Assembly (NCBI RefSeq): GCF_965230805.1
Contig: NZ_OZ246019.1
Coordinates: 434,001 to 498,000 of the forward strand
Direction: 5' to 3'
From: Marinifilum sp965230805
GTDB taxonomy: Bacteria; Bacteroidota; Bacteroidia; Bacteroidales; Marinifilaceae
Length of the DNA stretch: 64,000 nt
In this document: in pieces, positions 1-8,970 of the stretch
Numbering within the stretch: the stretch's first letter is position 1
Layout: each line of letters starts with the position of its first letter
Made by a program: the position numbers and the translations under genes
The notes under the pieces: model-generated
Told to the model about the DNA's origin: nothing
Databases searched by the model: none
The model's input: the letters and a program-made list of their open reading frames with translations, nothing else

Positions 1-1
1 A

Positions 2-412
2 GATTCTAATTCGGTTGATAGACAGATTATTGAAAATGAATTGATTAGCTTATATAATTTTAAAATAGAAAATAAAAATAGAATTGATAGTGTTTGGACT
101 ATATTTATAGAGGATTCCTTAAAGCTAAATCAATTTAAAACAGATTCCATTAAAGGAAATTATTGGAGTTATTCAAATGACAGTGCAATCATTCATAGAG
201 TTAATTTTGCAGGAATAGCTTTAGCAATACAAAACTCCCAAAAAAAGAAAGTATTTCTAAAAGACAATATTGCAGGAAGATTTAACATTAGACTAAATAC
301 TAAGAACTTAAAAGACCTTAGAATGGAATTAGATTCAATTTATGGTGTTAGTTTAGTTGAATCCATAGCAACAATTGAATATTTGAATATGAATTTTGAA
401 AACAAAGAATAA
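2..412 (+). CDS. Hypothetical protein, 5' end outside window (cassette 1)
   Basis: The reading frame is open from the left edge, so the gene is truncated by the window and its true start is not visible; the in-frame TTG at 41 is not a convincing start. The visible part encodes about 136 residues, rich in Lys, Asn and Ile, with no signal peptide, membrane segment or motif I recognise. The stop codon overlaps the first bases of an attC-like element, the arrangement seen for a gene in an integron cassette. It is the leftmost of seven plus-strand genes separated by group II introns. Function unknown. The frame itself looks real: it has no internal stops, ends exactly at the cassette boundary and has the same AT-rich composition as its neighbours. 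Confidence 0.6.
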   Translation, partial: DSNSVDRQIIENELISLYNFKIENKNRIDSVWTIFIEDSLKLNQFKTDSIKGNYWSYSNDSAIIHRVNFAGIALAIQNSQKKKVFLKDNIAGRFNIRLNTKNLKDLRMELDSIYGVSLVESIATIEYLNMNFENKE

Positions 413-420
413 CGGCACCT

Positions 421-1252
421 AATCGAGTAGATGGCCAGTGAGCTAACAGCCCACTGGTACACCTCTCACACCACCGTACGTACGGGTCTCGTATGCGGCG
501 GTTCGTTAGGTATCAGTGTCATCGCTCTTTGCACCAACAACACCTTTGCCCGATTTTAGAATAAGGCTAGTGTAAAGAATGCTAATTCCCCGAACTAATT
601 TTTTGACCTATTTTCCTTTCTACTGCGTTAAGCTTTTTCGCCGTAGCTAAGGCTATGCCTGTAAACCTTGCCTTGTAAAAAGAAAAATATTTTCAAAAAC
701 TTTAATTCGTTTTATTAACACTCTTCACACTAGACTCAAATAAATGAGAGCTTCCTTATTGAATTTAAGACAACCTAAGGTTCAGCCCTTCGCTACATTG
801 TGAGACCTCCACAGTTTCTATTTGTGGCTCATTTCCCGTAACTACTATGGCTTCTGCTGACTTCTTGCCATAACCAACTCGTGGTTGACAAGATCTCCCC
901 TGGTAAGAGCATTTTCCTTCCTCCAATTCCTGCCTGATCTACTACTTTGGTGTTTCTCTAAAAAAGAGTTAGGACGTCGACATGATGTGCTGCCTTATCC
1001 AAGCTCATAGCCTCATATCAGGTTCCTGTTCGTCAGTACCGGATTTTGTAGTCTCGCTTCCTTCAGTGCATACCTCACGGTAAACCACCTTGCGACTTAC
1101 TAATGCTTCCCAGAGTCACCTCGGCACATAAGGGACTTACACCCTCTGGAAAATTAACATACTTATTGTTAGCTCGTTTGATCAAATATTTGCATATTTA
1201 AACTTTTTCAAGAGCTTACAGATAAATGTGCTCTTGCTCATGCAGGGCACAC
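421..1252 (-). mobile_element. Group II intron copy A, no ORF, carries a MITE
   Basis: Read on the minus strand, the element begins GTGTGCCC (the GUGYG group II 5' consensus) at 1252 and ends in CTCGATT at 421. Near its 3' end is a domain V hairpin (about 470-505) followed by a domain VI-like hairpin (about 433-456). It has no reverse transcriptase gene. Copies B and E are the same intron at about 670 bp; copy A is longer by 163 bp because of an inserted element at 571-729 plus its 4-bp duplication. It lies antisense to the cassette genes, just inside the R'' box of an attC-like site, as known group IIC-attC introns do. It must be mobilised in trans, probably by the reverse transcriptase of copies C or D (inference). 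Confidence 0.85.
571..729. mobile_element. 159-bp MITE with CTAG target duplication
   Basis: This segment is present in intron copy A and exactly absent from copies B and E, where the flanking sequences join at a single CTAG. In copy A, CTAG occurs on both sides (567-570 and 730-733). The ends are imperfect terminal inverted repeats: TGTAAAGAATGCTAAT at the left and, inverted, TGTGAAGAGTGTTAAT at the right. There is no coding capacity. It is a non-autonomous element; the parent transposase is not in the window. Confidence 0.85.
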
Positions 1253-1429
1253 ACAAAAGTTAAAATTAAAGGGCGGTGATGCTCAACCAGATAATGAAAC
1301 AAAAACAATAAACGCAAGCGGTGCTTGATAAGGTGGCGGTGGAATATCGCCCTCAAATTTTAGCAAAACCGTTGTGTGCAATAAGTGCAAGGGATACTGA
1401 ATTGATTTTAATTTTAAAATAACAATGAT

Positions 1430-2023
1430 ATGGCAATGAAAAAAAAATATTTAATTATTGGATTATTAATTATTCTTTCATCAAAGGGATTTTGTCAGTT
1501 TGATAATTATATAAATGGCTATGTAGTTAAAGAGTCAAGAGACACTATTTTTGGAAAACTTAAAGATATGAGTGAGGAAAGAAGTTGTTTCAAAATAAAA
1601 TTCATAGATTCCAATGGTAATAAGGTGAAATTTAAGGATGCCGAAGTATATGCGTATAAGAGAGGAACTGAATTATATTTCAAAAAAAGTTATGAACGTC
1701 CCATCTCTATTAGTAATATGCTGGGTTTTATGAAACTCATAGATACTGGGAAAGTTAAGTTGTTTCAATTTAGTTACGTGGTACAAAATGCAGGCACAAT
1801 GAATGCAAATGGAGTAATGACAGGAGGGAGAAGTAGTTATCGACAAGATTATTATATAGAAAAAAATAATAGACTTTTGCTAGTCAGAAAAATGGGATTT
1901 AAGAATACAATGACAGAATACTTTTCTGACAATTCAGAATTAGCTGATAAAATTAGAAGTAAAGATCTGAAATATAGGGATATAAAGGAAATAGTACGAA
2001 TGTATAATAGGAGTAAAGAGTAA
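1430..2023 (+). CDS. Hypothetical exported protein (cassette 2)
   Basis: Encodes 197 residues. The N-terminus (MKKKYLIIGLLIILSS, then GFCQ) is a typical Sec signal peptide with cleavage probably after Cys-Gln, so the protein is probably periplasmic or surface located. The mature part has short beta-strand-like stretches and no family I can name. Translation could start at 1430 or at the second ATG, 1436, which gives a more standard signal peptide. The gene lies alone between the cassette junction CGTT at 1370-1373 and an attC-like site. The bases just after the junction (GTGTGCAATAAG, 1374-1385) are complementary to those just after the stop (ATTACTGCACAC, 2026-2037), which marks the unit as one cassette. 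Confidence 0.75.
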   Translation: MAMKKKYLIIGLLIILSSKGFCQFDNYINGYVVKESRDTIFGKLKDMSEERSCFKIKFIDSNGNKVKFKDAEVYAYKRGTELYFKKSYERPISISNMLGFMKLIDTGKVKLFQFSYVVQNAGTMNANGVMTGGRSSYRQDYYIEKNNRLLLVRKMGFKNTMTEYFSDNSELADKIRSKDLKYRDIKEIVRMYNRSKE

Positions 2024-2025
2024 AT

Positions 2026-2825
2026 ATTACTGCACACAATCGAGTAGATGGCCAATGAGCTAACAGCCCACTGGTACACCTCTCACACCACCGTACGTAC
2101 GGGTCTCGTATACGGCGGTTCGTTAGGTATCAGTGTCATCGCTCTTTACACCAACAACACCTTTGCCCGATTTTAGAATAAGGCTAGACTCAAATAAATG
2201 AGAGCTTCCTTATTGAATTTAAGACAACCTAACGTTCAGCCCTTCGCTACATTGTGAGACCTCCACAGTTTCTATTTGTGGCTCGTTACCAATAGCTAAT
2301 ATGGTATCTGCTGACTTCTCAGTACAACTAACCCGTAGTTCCTGAGATATCCCCCGGTAAGAGCATTTTCCTTCCTCCAATTCCTGCCTGATCTACTACT
2401 TTGGTGTTTCTCTAATAAAGAGTTAGGACGTCGACATGATGTGCTGCCTTATCCAAGCTCATAGCCTCATATCAGGTTCCTGTTCGTCAGTACCGGATTT
2501 TGTAGTCTCGCTTCCTTCAGTGCATACCTCACGGTAAACCACCTTGCGACTTACTAATGCTTCCCAGAGTCACCTCGGCACATAAGGGACTTACACCCTC
2601 TGGAAAATTAACATACTTATTGTTAGCTCTTTTGACTAAATATTTGCATATTTAAACTTTTTCAAGAGCTTACAAATAAGTGTGCTCTTGCTCATGCAGG
2701 GCACACACACGCAATATACGTAAGCCGGGGGATGTGGGTGTTTTAAACTTTTGTACATTTACTCAAAACTGTAACGGTTTGACAAGTTGGAGCTTCGAAA
2801 CCCCGGCCTCCGCATATTGCCACCG
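2026..2825. other. attC-like recombination site 2 (interrupted by intron B)
   Basis: The arms at 2711-2730 and 2801-2820 are inverted repeats with 17 of 20 matching positions (GCAATAT at the outside, GCCGGGG at the inside). The outer box after the stop codon (2026-2037) pairs with the left end of the same cassette at 1374-1385. The site ends at CGTT, 2824-2827, where exchange between G and TT would be expected by analogy with integrons. Confidence 0.6.
2038..2706 (-). mobile_element. Group II intron copy B, no ORF
   Basis: A 669-bp element on the minus strand, starting GTGTGCCC at 2706 and ending CTCGATT at 2038, nearly identical to copies A (minus its MITE) and E. The domain V hairpin is intact (about 2085-2120), with a CCGCCGTA/TACGGTGG stem and a 2-nt CG bulge. 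Its first (3'-proximal) part differs clearly from the reverse-transcriptase-bearing copies, so it belongs to a separate ORF-less subfamily. Confidence 0.85.
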
Positions 2826-2852
2826 TTACCCACAAGCAAAAGAAACAGAAAT

Positions 2853-3734
2853 ATGAGAAAACTATTGACATTAACATTAGGACTTTTGGCAATTACTGCA
2901 TTTGGACAGAAAAGTGAAAAAGTTGACTTAAAATGGAAAATCAATCCAGACGAAACTTTAAGTTACCAAACAGTAATGACTGAAATTGACACATCAACTG
3001 TTGAATTTAATTTCGGTGGATTATTTGATGCATTATCAGATAGTACAAATGAAAATACAGATGAAGCCAAAAAATTATTTGAAGAATTAAACAAATCTTT
3101 TAAGAATATTGATTTTGTTACAAACCTAACAAATAAAGGAAATGGTATAATTGACATCGTATTACAAACAAGACCAAAAGAAAAGATTGAAGAAGTTAAG
3201 ACTGACACACTTGATGATAAAATGGCGGAAATGATGAAAATGATGCAATCAATGAATCAAGGCGTAATGTTAAGAGGTTCTGTTTACGAAACAGGTGGAA
3301 TTCATAGTTTTTGGGTGAAGATTAACCAAAAGAATTTGATTTCACTATTTTTTGAACTTCCACAAAAACCAGTTGAAATTGGAGATACTTGGGAGTTAGA
3401 AATCAATTTGATTGCCAATGACCAGAATTTTGAATGTGATTCTGCATATAAAGTAAATAAAGTGACATTGACAGACTTAAAAACAAAAAATAATGAAACG
3501 ATTGCAGTGTTAAAATATGAAATTGTTGAGTTTGTAGATGGAACTTTTAATTCCCCGTCATTTATGGGAAAAGGAGGACCAACTAAAACAATGATGAAAT
3601 TTACTCATCAAGCAATTGCAGAATTTTCTATTGAGAAAGGACGTTGGATTTCATATGACGGAATTATGGGAATAGAAGCAACTGGTTTTATGACATCAAA
3701 TGTGAAAAAGAAATTTGCCTTGATAGAAGAATAA
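2853..3734 (+). CDS. DUF6263-like exported protein (cassette 3)
   Basis: Starting at the ATG at 2853, the product is 293 residues with a clear signal peptide (MRKLLTLTLGLLAITAFGQ). The frame is open further upstream, but only from a TTG inside the attC hairpin, so 2853 is preferred. The mature protein resembles the DUF6263 group of exported Bacteroidota proteins: a 'LKWKINPDETLSYQTVM' opening, an internal GDTWE segment and a C-terminal beta-rich half. It probably acts in the periplasm or outer membrane; no enzymatic motif is visible. It sits alone in a cassette: ACCCAC just after the junction pairs with GTGGGT just after the stop. Family assignment is tentative. Confidence 0.75.
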   Translation: MRKLLTLTLGLLAITAFGQKSEKVDLKWKINPDETLSYQTVMTEIDTSTVEFNFGGLFDALSDSTNENTDEAKKLFEELNKSFKNIDFVTNLTNKGNGIIDIVLQTRPKEKIEEVKTDTLDDKMAEMMKMMQSMNQGVMLRGSVYETGGIHSFWVKINQKNLISLFFELPQKPVEIGDTWELEINLIANDQNFECDSAYKVNKVTLTDLKTKNNETIAVLKYEIVEFVDGTFNSPSFMGKGGPTKTMMKFTHQAIAEFSIEKGRWISYDGIMGIEATGFMTSNVKKKFALIEE

Positions 3735-3746
3735 ATGCCAGTGGGT

Positions 3747-5663
3747 AATCGAGTAGGCAGCCGCTAGGCCATTAGCCTAGCGGAGAACCTCTCACACCAC
3801 TGTACGTACGGGTCTCGTATACAGCGGTTCGTTAAGTTGTGGGGAAATTTTCTTGTAAATGTCAAGCATTGATTCGTAGCCACGCTTCTTCAATCGGTCA
3901 AGAGTAATTGTAGTTCCAAGTATTGGACTTCGAGCAATTGCCCAACCTCCCATTCGAGAACGAGACCATGCATAGGCTTGACCCTGTTCTATTCCTAAAC
4001 GAATCAGGTTTTTCCTTTTTCGTTCAGGCTTTTTCCAATGATGCCAGATACAATATCTGAGCCTGTTACGAACCCATCCATCAACATCTTGAAGTTTAAC
4101 CAGCATACTAGCCATTCGGAAGTTGTTTACCCAACCTCTTTGAACCTCAGCAAGTTTTTGAATACGTTCTTCAAAACTCATAGGAGTCGTTTTGCGGGTG
4201 ATGGTTTTTAGCTTTTGCTTTAAGTTTTTCCAACTCTTTTTGGAAACTACCAATTGATATTTGCCTCGTTCCCCTTTCTTGTAGGTTGGTACAAAGCCAA
4301 ACCCTAAAAGGGTGAAGTGAACTGGTCGGCGAATTCCACTCTTTTCCCTGTTGATTTTTAATTTTAGCTTGTCTCTTAAAAACTTGTAAATCGAATTCCC
4401 AACTTGTCGGGCTTGCGATTTTGTTTTAAAATAAATGCTAAAATCATCCGCATAGCGTACAAAGCGTAAGTTCTGGAGTTCCAGTTCTCTGTCCAGTTCA
4501 TGCAACATGATATTGGACAAAAGAGGACTTAGTGGACTACCTTGTGGTACTCCTTTTCTTCGTTTGACCAGTTTGCCTTCAATTAAAATCGGGGCTCGCA
4601 GCCATTTACGAATCAGGCGCATTGTTTCTCTGCATTTTATCTTTCGATAAAGTAACTGCAATAGGTAGCAGTGATCCACTTCATCAAAGAAAGTTTGCAG
4701 GTCGATATCTACAATATGCTGAAAGCCATCGTTAATATATCCCTGTGCTTTCATGACTGCCTGATGCAGACTTTGCTTTGGTCGAAATCCAAAACTATTG
4801 TCTGAGAATTCAAACTCGAATTTTGCCGTGATTATCTGCAATACCGCTTGCTGAAGCAAACGATCGGTTACGGTCGGAATACCCAATAAGCGCATCTTTC
4901 CGTTCCCTTTTGGAATCTCCACACCTAAAATCGCATGGGGCAAATACTTTCCTGTACGAACCTTTTCAGTCAGCTCATCCCGATTAATCGACATGAGGTC
5001 TGTAAGTTTGGTTACAGGCATATGATCAACACCTGCAGAACCGTGGTTCTTTTGAACCCCGTACATGGCTCGTAATAAGTTCTTGCCTGTTAGTATTTGC
5101 TCAATCATTTTAATTACTTTTTCCCTGTTCCGCTTAATGCAAGGCTAGAATCATAAGAAAGCTTCCTTGCAACATTTGGAACAACTTAACGTTCAACCCT
5201 TCACTATTTTGTGAGACCTCCATGGTTTCTATTCATGGCTCGTTACCAATAGCTAATATGGTATCTGCTGACTTCTCAGTACAACTAACCCGTAGTTCCT
5301 GAGATATCCCCCGGTAAGAGCATTTTCCTTCCTCCAATTCCTGCCTGATCTACTACTTTGGTGTTTCTCTAAAAAAGAGTTAGGACGTCGACATGATGTG
5401 CTGCCTTATCCAACCTCATAGCCTCATATCAGGTTCCTGTTCGTCAGTACCGGATTTTGTAATCTCGCTTCCTTCAGTGCATACCTCACGGTAAACCACC
5501 TTGCGACTTACTAATGCTTCCCAGAGTCACCTCGGCACATAAGGGACTTACACCCTCTGGAAAATTAACATACTTATTGTTAGCTCTTTTGACTAAATAT
5601 TTGCATATTTAAACTTTTTCAAGAGCTTACAAATAAGTGTGCTCTTGCTCATGCAGGGCACAC
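3747..5663 (-). mobile_element. Full-length group II intron copy C
   Basis: A 1917-bp intron on the minus strand, 5' end GTGTGCCC at 5663, 3' end CTCGATT at 3747. The 5' ribozyme domains (about 5110-5663) are followed by a reverse transcriptase gene (5108-3792). Domain V sits at the end of the gene (about 3795-3830), with an 8-bp CCGCTGTA/TACAGTGG stem, CG bulge and upper stem; a domain VI hairpin (CCGCTAGG/CCTAGCGG, about 3761-3783) follows. The CGC in the lower stem of domain V agrees with the catalytic triad of group IIC introns. The 5' exon ends TTGT, as I recall for IIC-attC introns. It has the same length as copy D and is almost identical to it. Confidence 0.92.
3792..5108 (-). CDS. ltrA: Group II intron reverse transcriptase/maturase (copy C)
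   Basis: The 438-residue product has the ordered motifs of a group II intron reverse transcriptase: the N-terminal 'GSAGVDHMPV' region, RT palm motifs including 'KGNGKMRLLGIPTVTDR', 'FGFRPKQSLHQAV', 'DIDLQTFFDEVDH', 'GVPQGSPLSPLLSNIMLHELD' and the catalytic YADD at residues 219-222, followed by the maturase (GIIM/X) domain ('QRGWVNNFRMA', 'RRIRYCIWHHWK'-type block near residues 355-365). There is no C-terminal HNH endonuclease; this and the length fit bacterial class C enzymes. It would splice the host intron and reverse transcribe it into DNA targets, and could also serve the ORF-less copies. The gene lies within intron domain IV. It differs from copy D in a handful of residues, including AEVQ versus KELQ near residue 323. 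Confidence 0.95.
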   Translation of the reverse strand: MIEQILTGKNLLRAMYGVQKNHGSAGVDHMPVTKLTDLMSINRDELTEKVRTGKYLPHAILGVEIPKGNGKMRLLGIPTVTDRLLQQAVLQIITAKFEFEFSDNSFGFRPKQSLHQAVMKAQGYINDGFQHIVDIDLQTFFDEVDHCYLLQLLYRKIKCRETMRLIRKWLRAPILIEGKLVKRRKGVPQGSPLSPLLSNIMLHELDRELELQNLRFVRYADDFSIYFKTKSQARQVGNSIYKFLRDKLKLKINREKSGIRRPVHFTLLGFGFVPTYKKGERGKYQLVVSKKSWKNLKQKLKTITRKTTPMSFEERIQKLAEVQRGWVNNFRMASMLVKLQDVDGWVRNRLRYCIWHHWKKPERKRKNLIRLGIEQGQAYAWSRSRMGGWAIARSPILGTTITLDRLKKRGYESMLDIYKKISPQLNEPLYTRPVRTVV

Positions 5664-5802
5664 ACAATGTATAATAATAATAGCCGAAATATTAGTAAAT
5701 TCAAGGGTTGTAGCCCGCTTCAACCTTCTTGTAACTTGACAGGAAAGTGCCACGCAGTCGGCTACTATTCTTATACTCACCGTTGTGGTTCATTAAGACA
5801 AG

Positions 5803-6213
5803 ATGGAACAAGAGAATAAAAAAACATATAAGTCGCCAGATAATAAACACATATTTGAATTCATATATGAGAGTGAAATTAGGTTTGGCCCAGCTTATTA
5901 TAAACTACAACTAGACGGGAAGGTGATCTCCAAAAGAATCTTTGGATTTGAATTTAAGTGGCATCCCGAATCAAAATATCTTGCTTTAGAAGAGTGGTTA
6001 ACTACTAGTTATCAAAAAGGTCCGATTACAAGCTTGACAATTGTCGATCTTGAAAAAAGACGTTTTGCAAGAATTTCAAAAGCGGAAAAAGGATTTATAA
6101 AGCCATTAAGATTTGAAGGAGACTTGGTAATTTTTGAGAAGGTGTTTCTTGCCGAAGGAAAGAAGTCTGAATATGAAATAAATTTAAAAGACATTGAAAA
6201 TTGGGACAAGTAA
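5803..6213 (+). CDS. Hypothetical protein (cassette 4)
   Basis: Encodes 136 residues beginning MEQENKKTYKSPDNKHIFEF, starting 19 bases after the CGTT cassette junction. There is no signal peptide or membrane segment, so it is probably cytoplasmic. The sequence has alternating short beta-strands ('LQLDGKVISKRIFGFEFKWHPESKYLALEEW') that suggest a small beta-propeller-like or beta-sandwich fold; I do not recognise a family. It is the only gene between two introns. GTGGTT after the junction is complementary to AACCAC (6278-6283), 65-70 bases beyond its stop, so the cassette has a longer 3' untranslated tail than the others. Confidence 0.7.
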   Translation: MEQENKKTYKSPDNKHIFEFIYESEIRFGPAYYKLQLDGKVISKRIFGFEFKWHPESKYLALEEWLTTSYQKGPITSLTIVDLEKRRFARISKAEKGFIKPLRFEGDLVIFEKVFLAEGKKSEYEINLKDIENWDK

Positions 6214-6283
6214 TATTCTACTATGAGATATCACTTAGAATAATTTGAAAAAGTGATAAGATCAAAAATAAAAACGAAACCAC

Positions 6284-8200
6284 AATCGAGTAGGCAGCCG
6301 CTAGGCCATTAGCCTAGCGGAGAACCTCTCACACCACTGTACGTACGGGTCTCGTATACAGCGGTTCGTTAAGTTGTGGGGAAATTTTCTTGTAAATGTC
6401 AAGCATTGATTCGTAGCCACGCTTCTTCAATCGGTCAAGAGTAATTGTAGTTCCAAGTATTGGACTTCGAGCAATTGCCCAACCTCCCATTCGAGAACGA
6501 GACCATGCATAGGCTTGACCCTGTTCTATTCCTAAACGAATCAGGTTTTTCCTTTTTCGTTCAGGCTTTTTCCAATGATGCCAGATACAATATCTGAGCC
6601 TGTTACGAACCCATCCATCAACATCTTGAAGTTTAACCAGCATACTAGCCATTCGGAAGTTGTTTACCCAACCTCTTTGTAATTCTTTCAGTTTTTGAAT
6701 ACGTTCTTCAAAACTCATAGGAGTCGTTTTGCGGGTGATGGTTTTTAGCTTTTGCTTTAAGTTTTTCCAACTCTTTTTGGAAACTACCAATTGATATTTG
6801 CCTCGTTCCCCTTTCTTGTAGGTTGGTACAAAGCCAAACCCTAAAAGGATGAAGTGAACTGGTCGGCGAATTCCACTCTTTTCCCTGTTGATTTTTAATT
6901 TTAGCTTGTCTCTTAAAAACTTGTAAATCGAATTCCCAACTTGTCGGGCTTGCGATTTTGTTTTAAAATAAATGCTAAAATCATCCGCATAGCGTACAAA
7001 GCGTAAGTTCTGGAGTTCCAGTTCTCTGTCCAGTTCATGCAACATGATATTGGACAAAAGAGGACTTAGTGGACTACCTTGTGGTACTCCTTTTCTTCGT
7101 TTGACCAGTTTGCCTTCAATTAAAATCGGGGCTCGCAGCCATTTACGAATCAGGCGCATTGTTTCTCTGCATTTTATCTTTCGATAAAGTAACTGCAATA
7201 GGTAGCAGTGATCCACTTCATCAAAGAAAGTTTGCAGGTCGATATCTACAATATGCTGAAAGCCATCGTTAATATATCCCTGTGCTTTCATGACTGCCTG
7301 ATGCAGACTTCGCTTTGGTCGAAATCCAAAACTATTGTCTGAGAATTCAAACTCGAATTTTGCCGTGATTATCTGCAATACCGCTTGCTGAAGCAAACGA
7401 TCGGTTACGGTCGGAATACCCAATAAGCGCATCTTTCCGTTCCCTTTTGGAATCTCCACACCTAAAATCGCATGGGGCAAATACTTTCCTGTACGAACCT
7501 TTTCAGTCAGCTCATCCCGATTAATCGACATGAGGTCTGTAAGTTTGGTTACAGGCATATGATCAACACCTGCAGAACCGTGGTTCTTTTGAACCCCGTA
7601 CATGGCTCGTAATAAGTTCTTGCCTGTTAGTATTTGCTCAATCATTTTAATTACTTTTTCCCTGTTCCGCTTAATGCAAGGCTAGAATCATAAGAAAGCT
7701 TCCTTGCAACATTTGGAACAACTTAACGTTCAACCCTTCACTATTTTGTGAGACCTCCATGGTTTCTATTCATGGCTCGTTACCAATAGCTAATATGGTA
7801 TCTGCTGACTTCTCAGTACAACTAACCCGTAGTTCCTGAGATATCCCCCGGTAAGAGCATTTTCCTTCCTCCAATTCCTGCCTGATCTACTACTTTGGTG
7901 TTTCTCTAAAAAAGAGTTAGGACGTCGACATGATGTGCTGCCTTATCCAACCTCATAGCCTCATATCAGGTTCCTGTTCGTCAGTACCGGATTTTGTAGT
8001 CTCGCTTCCTTCAGTGCATACCTCACGGTAAACCACCTTGCGACTTACTAATGCTTCCCAGAGTCACCTCGGCACATAAGGGACTTGCACCCTCTGGAAA
8101 ATCAACATACTTATTGTTAGCTCGTTTGATCAAATATTTGCATATTTAAACTTTTTCAAGAGCTTACAAATAAGTGTGCTCTTGCTCATGCAGGGCACAC
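6284..8200 (-). mobile_element. Full-length group II intron copy D
   Basis: A 1917-bp intron, the same length as and nearly identical to copy C, on the minus strand between CTCGATT (6284) and GTGTGCCC (8200). Domain V and VI hairpins are intact at about 6332-6367 and 6298-6320. Differences from copy C are scattered single substitutions plus one dense patch at about 6680-6691. The near-identity of C and D indicates recent movement or gene conversion. Confidence 0.92.
6329..7645 (-). CDS. ltrA: Group II intron reverse transcriptase/maturase (copy D)
   Basis: A 438-residue enzyme almost identical to the one encoded by copy C. The YADD catalytic motif is at residues 219-222, the fingers/palm blocks and the maturase domain are present, and no endonuclease domain is visible. 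Amino-acid differences from copy C include Arg for Gln in the 'FGFRPK(R/Q)SLHQ' block, Ile for Thr in 'RRPVHF(I/T)LLGF', and KELQ for AEVQ in the maturase linker. Both genes are uninterrupted, so either could be active. The product acts on its own intron RNA and, by inference, on the three ORF-less relatives in this array. Confidence 0.95.
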   Translation of the reverse strand: MIEQILTGKNLLRAMYGVQKNHGSAGVDHMPVTKLTDLMSINRDELTEKVRTGKYLPHAILGVEIPKGNGKMRLLGIPTVTDRLLQQAVLQIITAKFEFEFSDNSFGFRPKRSLHQAVMKAQGYINDGFQHIVDIDLQTFFDEVDHCYLLQLLYRKIKCRETMRLIRKWLRAPILIEGKLVKRRKGVPQGSPLSPLLSNIMLHELDRELELQNLRFVRYADDFSIYFKTKSQARQVGNSIYKFLRDKLKLKINREKSGIRRPVHFILLGFGFVPTYKKGERGKYQLVVSKKSWKNLKQKLKTITRKTTPMSFEERIQKLKELQRGWVNNFRMASMLVKLQDVDGWVRNRLRYCIWHHWKKPERKRKNLIRLGIEQGQAYAWSRSRMGGWAIARSPILGTTITLDRLKKRGYESMLDIYKKISPQLNEPLYTRPVRTVV

Positions 8201-8409
8201 ACAATTTGTAAACGTAATGCGAGCAAACGTGGAGTATGAAAGGGCTGTGGGTTTAAGTAGCCCCGCAAATTTAATTTCTTAACGAAATGAAATTTGTATT
8301 AAAGGTGTTTAAAAATTAAATTCGCTACTTAGTAAACCGTAAACGTAGAAAGCTTTAAGTTCGCACTACGCTTACAATAACGTTGTACACCATAAAAAAG
8401 ACGAAAAAA

Positions 8410-8970
8410 ATGAATGTTGAAATTAGACCATTGACCAAAGATTTAAAAGACGATTACTTGTCTCTTTTTGATAATATGATTCATAAAGAAAACCCTGAAT
8501 GGTCAAAATGTTATTGTAATGACTATCATTTCCTCGGAGATGTCGAAACTTGTACACGTGATATGAGTCGCTCATTGATAATTAATCGCATAGATGAGAA
8601 CGAGCTACAAGGTTATTTGGTTTTTGAGAATGGTAAACCGATTGGATGGTGTAATGCAAACAATAGATTAAATTATCAACGATTATTAAGAGATTTTGAT
8701 TTGATCGATAATCCAAATGATAAAGTTTGCTCAGTTGTTTGTTTTTTAATCCACCCTGATTACAGAAGAAAGGGGATTTCTCAAAAGCTTCTTGAAAGAG
8801 TCATTGAGGATTATTCGAATACAGACTATGATTATCTTGAAGCATATCCGAGAAAAGGAAAATCGGGTGAAAATAATTTCAAAGGTCCTATGGAATTATA
8901 TAAAAGAAACGAATTTCTAATGCACAAGGAGTATGATAATTATTATGTGATGAGAAAAAAACTAAAATAA
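8410..8970 (+). CDS. GNAT family N-acetyltransferase (cassette 5)
   Basis: From the ATG at 8410 the product is 186 residues; the frame is open back to a TTG in the cassette junction, which is unlikely to be used. The GNAT acetyl-CoA-binding signature is plain: 'VVCFLIHPDYRRKGISQKLLERVIEDY' contains the R/Q-x-x-G-x-G/A loop (RRKGIS). An upstream strand 'GYLVFENGKPIGWCNAN' and a C-terminal 'ELYKRNEFLM' correspond to beta-4 and the final GNAT segment. The substrate cannot be told; proteins of this subgroup acetylate small molecules or peptides. GNATs are among the commonest integron cassette products. Cassette hallmark: GTACACC after the junction pairs with GGTGTAC after the stop. Confidence 0.85.
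   Translation: MNVEIRPLTKDLKDDYLSLFDNMIHKENPEWSKCYCNDYHFLGDVETCTRDMSRSLIINRIDENELQGYLVFENGKPIGWCNANNRLNYQRLLRDFDLIDNPNDKVCSVVCFLIHPDYRRKGISQKLLERVIEDYSNTDYDYLEAYPRKGKSGENNFKGPMELYKRNEFLMHKEYDNYYVMRKKLK

Larger units (their letters stand above)
413..1373. other. attC-like recombination site 1 (interrupted by intron A)
   Basis: With the intron (421-1252) removed, the arms at about 1256-1274 and 1348-1367 are inverted repeats matching at roughly 15 of 18 positions. The site ends in CGTT at 1370-1373, the junction motif found before the following genes. The bases after gene 1 (CGGCACCT, 413-420) would be the R'' box; their partner lies off the left edge. Read as an integron attC site by structure (inference). 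Confidence 0.5.
3736..5782. other. attC-like recombination site 3 (interrupted by intron C)
   Basis: The arms at 5670-5686 and 5759-5775 are inverted repeats matching at 15 of 17 positions (TATAA outside, TAGCCG inside). The R''-like box after the gene (3736-3746) pairs with the left end of the same cassette near 2828-2838 at 9 of 11 positions. The CGTT junction is at 5781-5784. Confidence 0.6.
6273..8382. other. attC-like recombination site 4 (interrupted by intron D)
   Basis: The arms at 8206-8222 and 8361-8377 match as inverted repeats at 15 of 17 positions (TTGTAA outside, TGCGA inside). The loop between them is long (about 140 nt) and contains secondary palindromes such as AAATTTAATTTC/GAAATGAAATTT. 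The R''-like box (about 6275-6283) pairs with the cassette start at 5785. The CGTT junction is at 8381-8384. Confidence 0.55.

Noticed and set aside
5637..5819. Possible 60-residue protein across the intron C end and the attC-like site
   Set aside because: The frame spans the intron boundary and the hairpin with no start signal and no recognisable sequence.
3747..8200. Retron or diversity-generating retroelement
   Set aside because: Both RTs have group II maturase domains and domain V/VI hairpins; there is no msr/msd or template/variable repeat pair.
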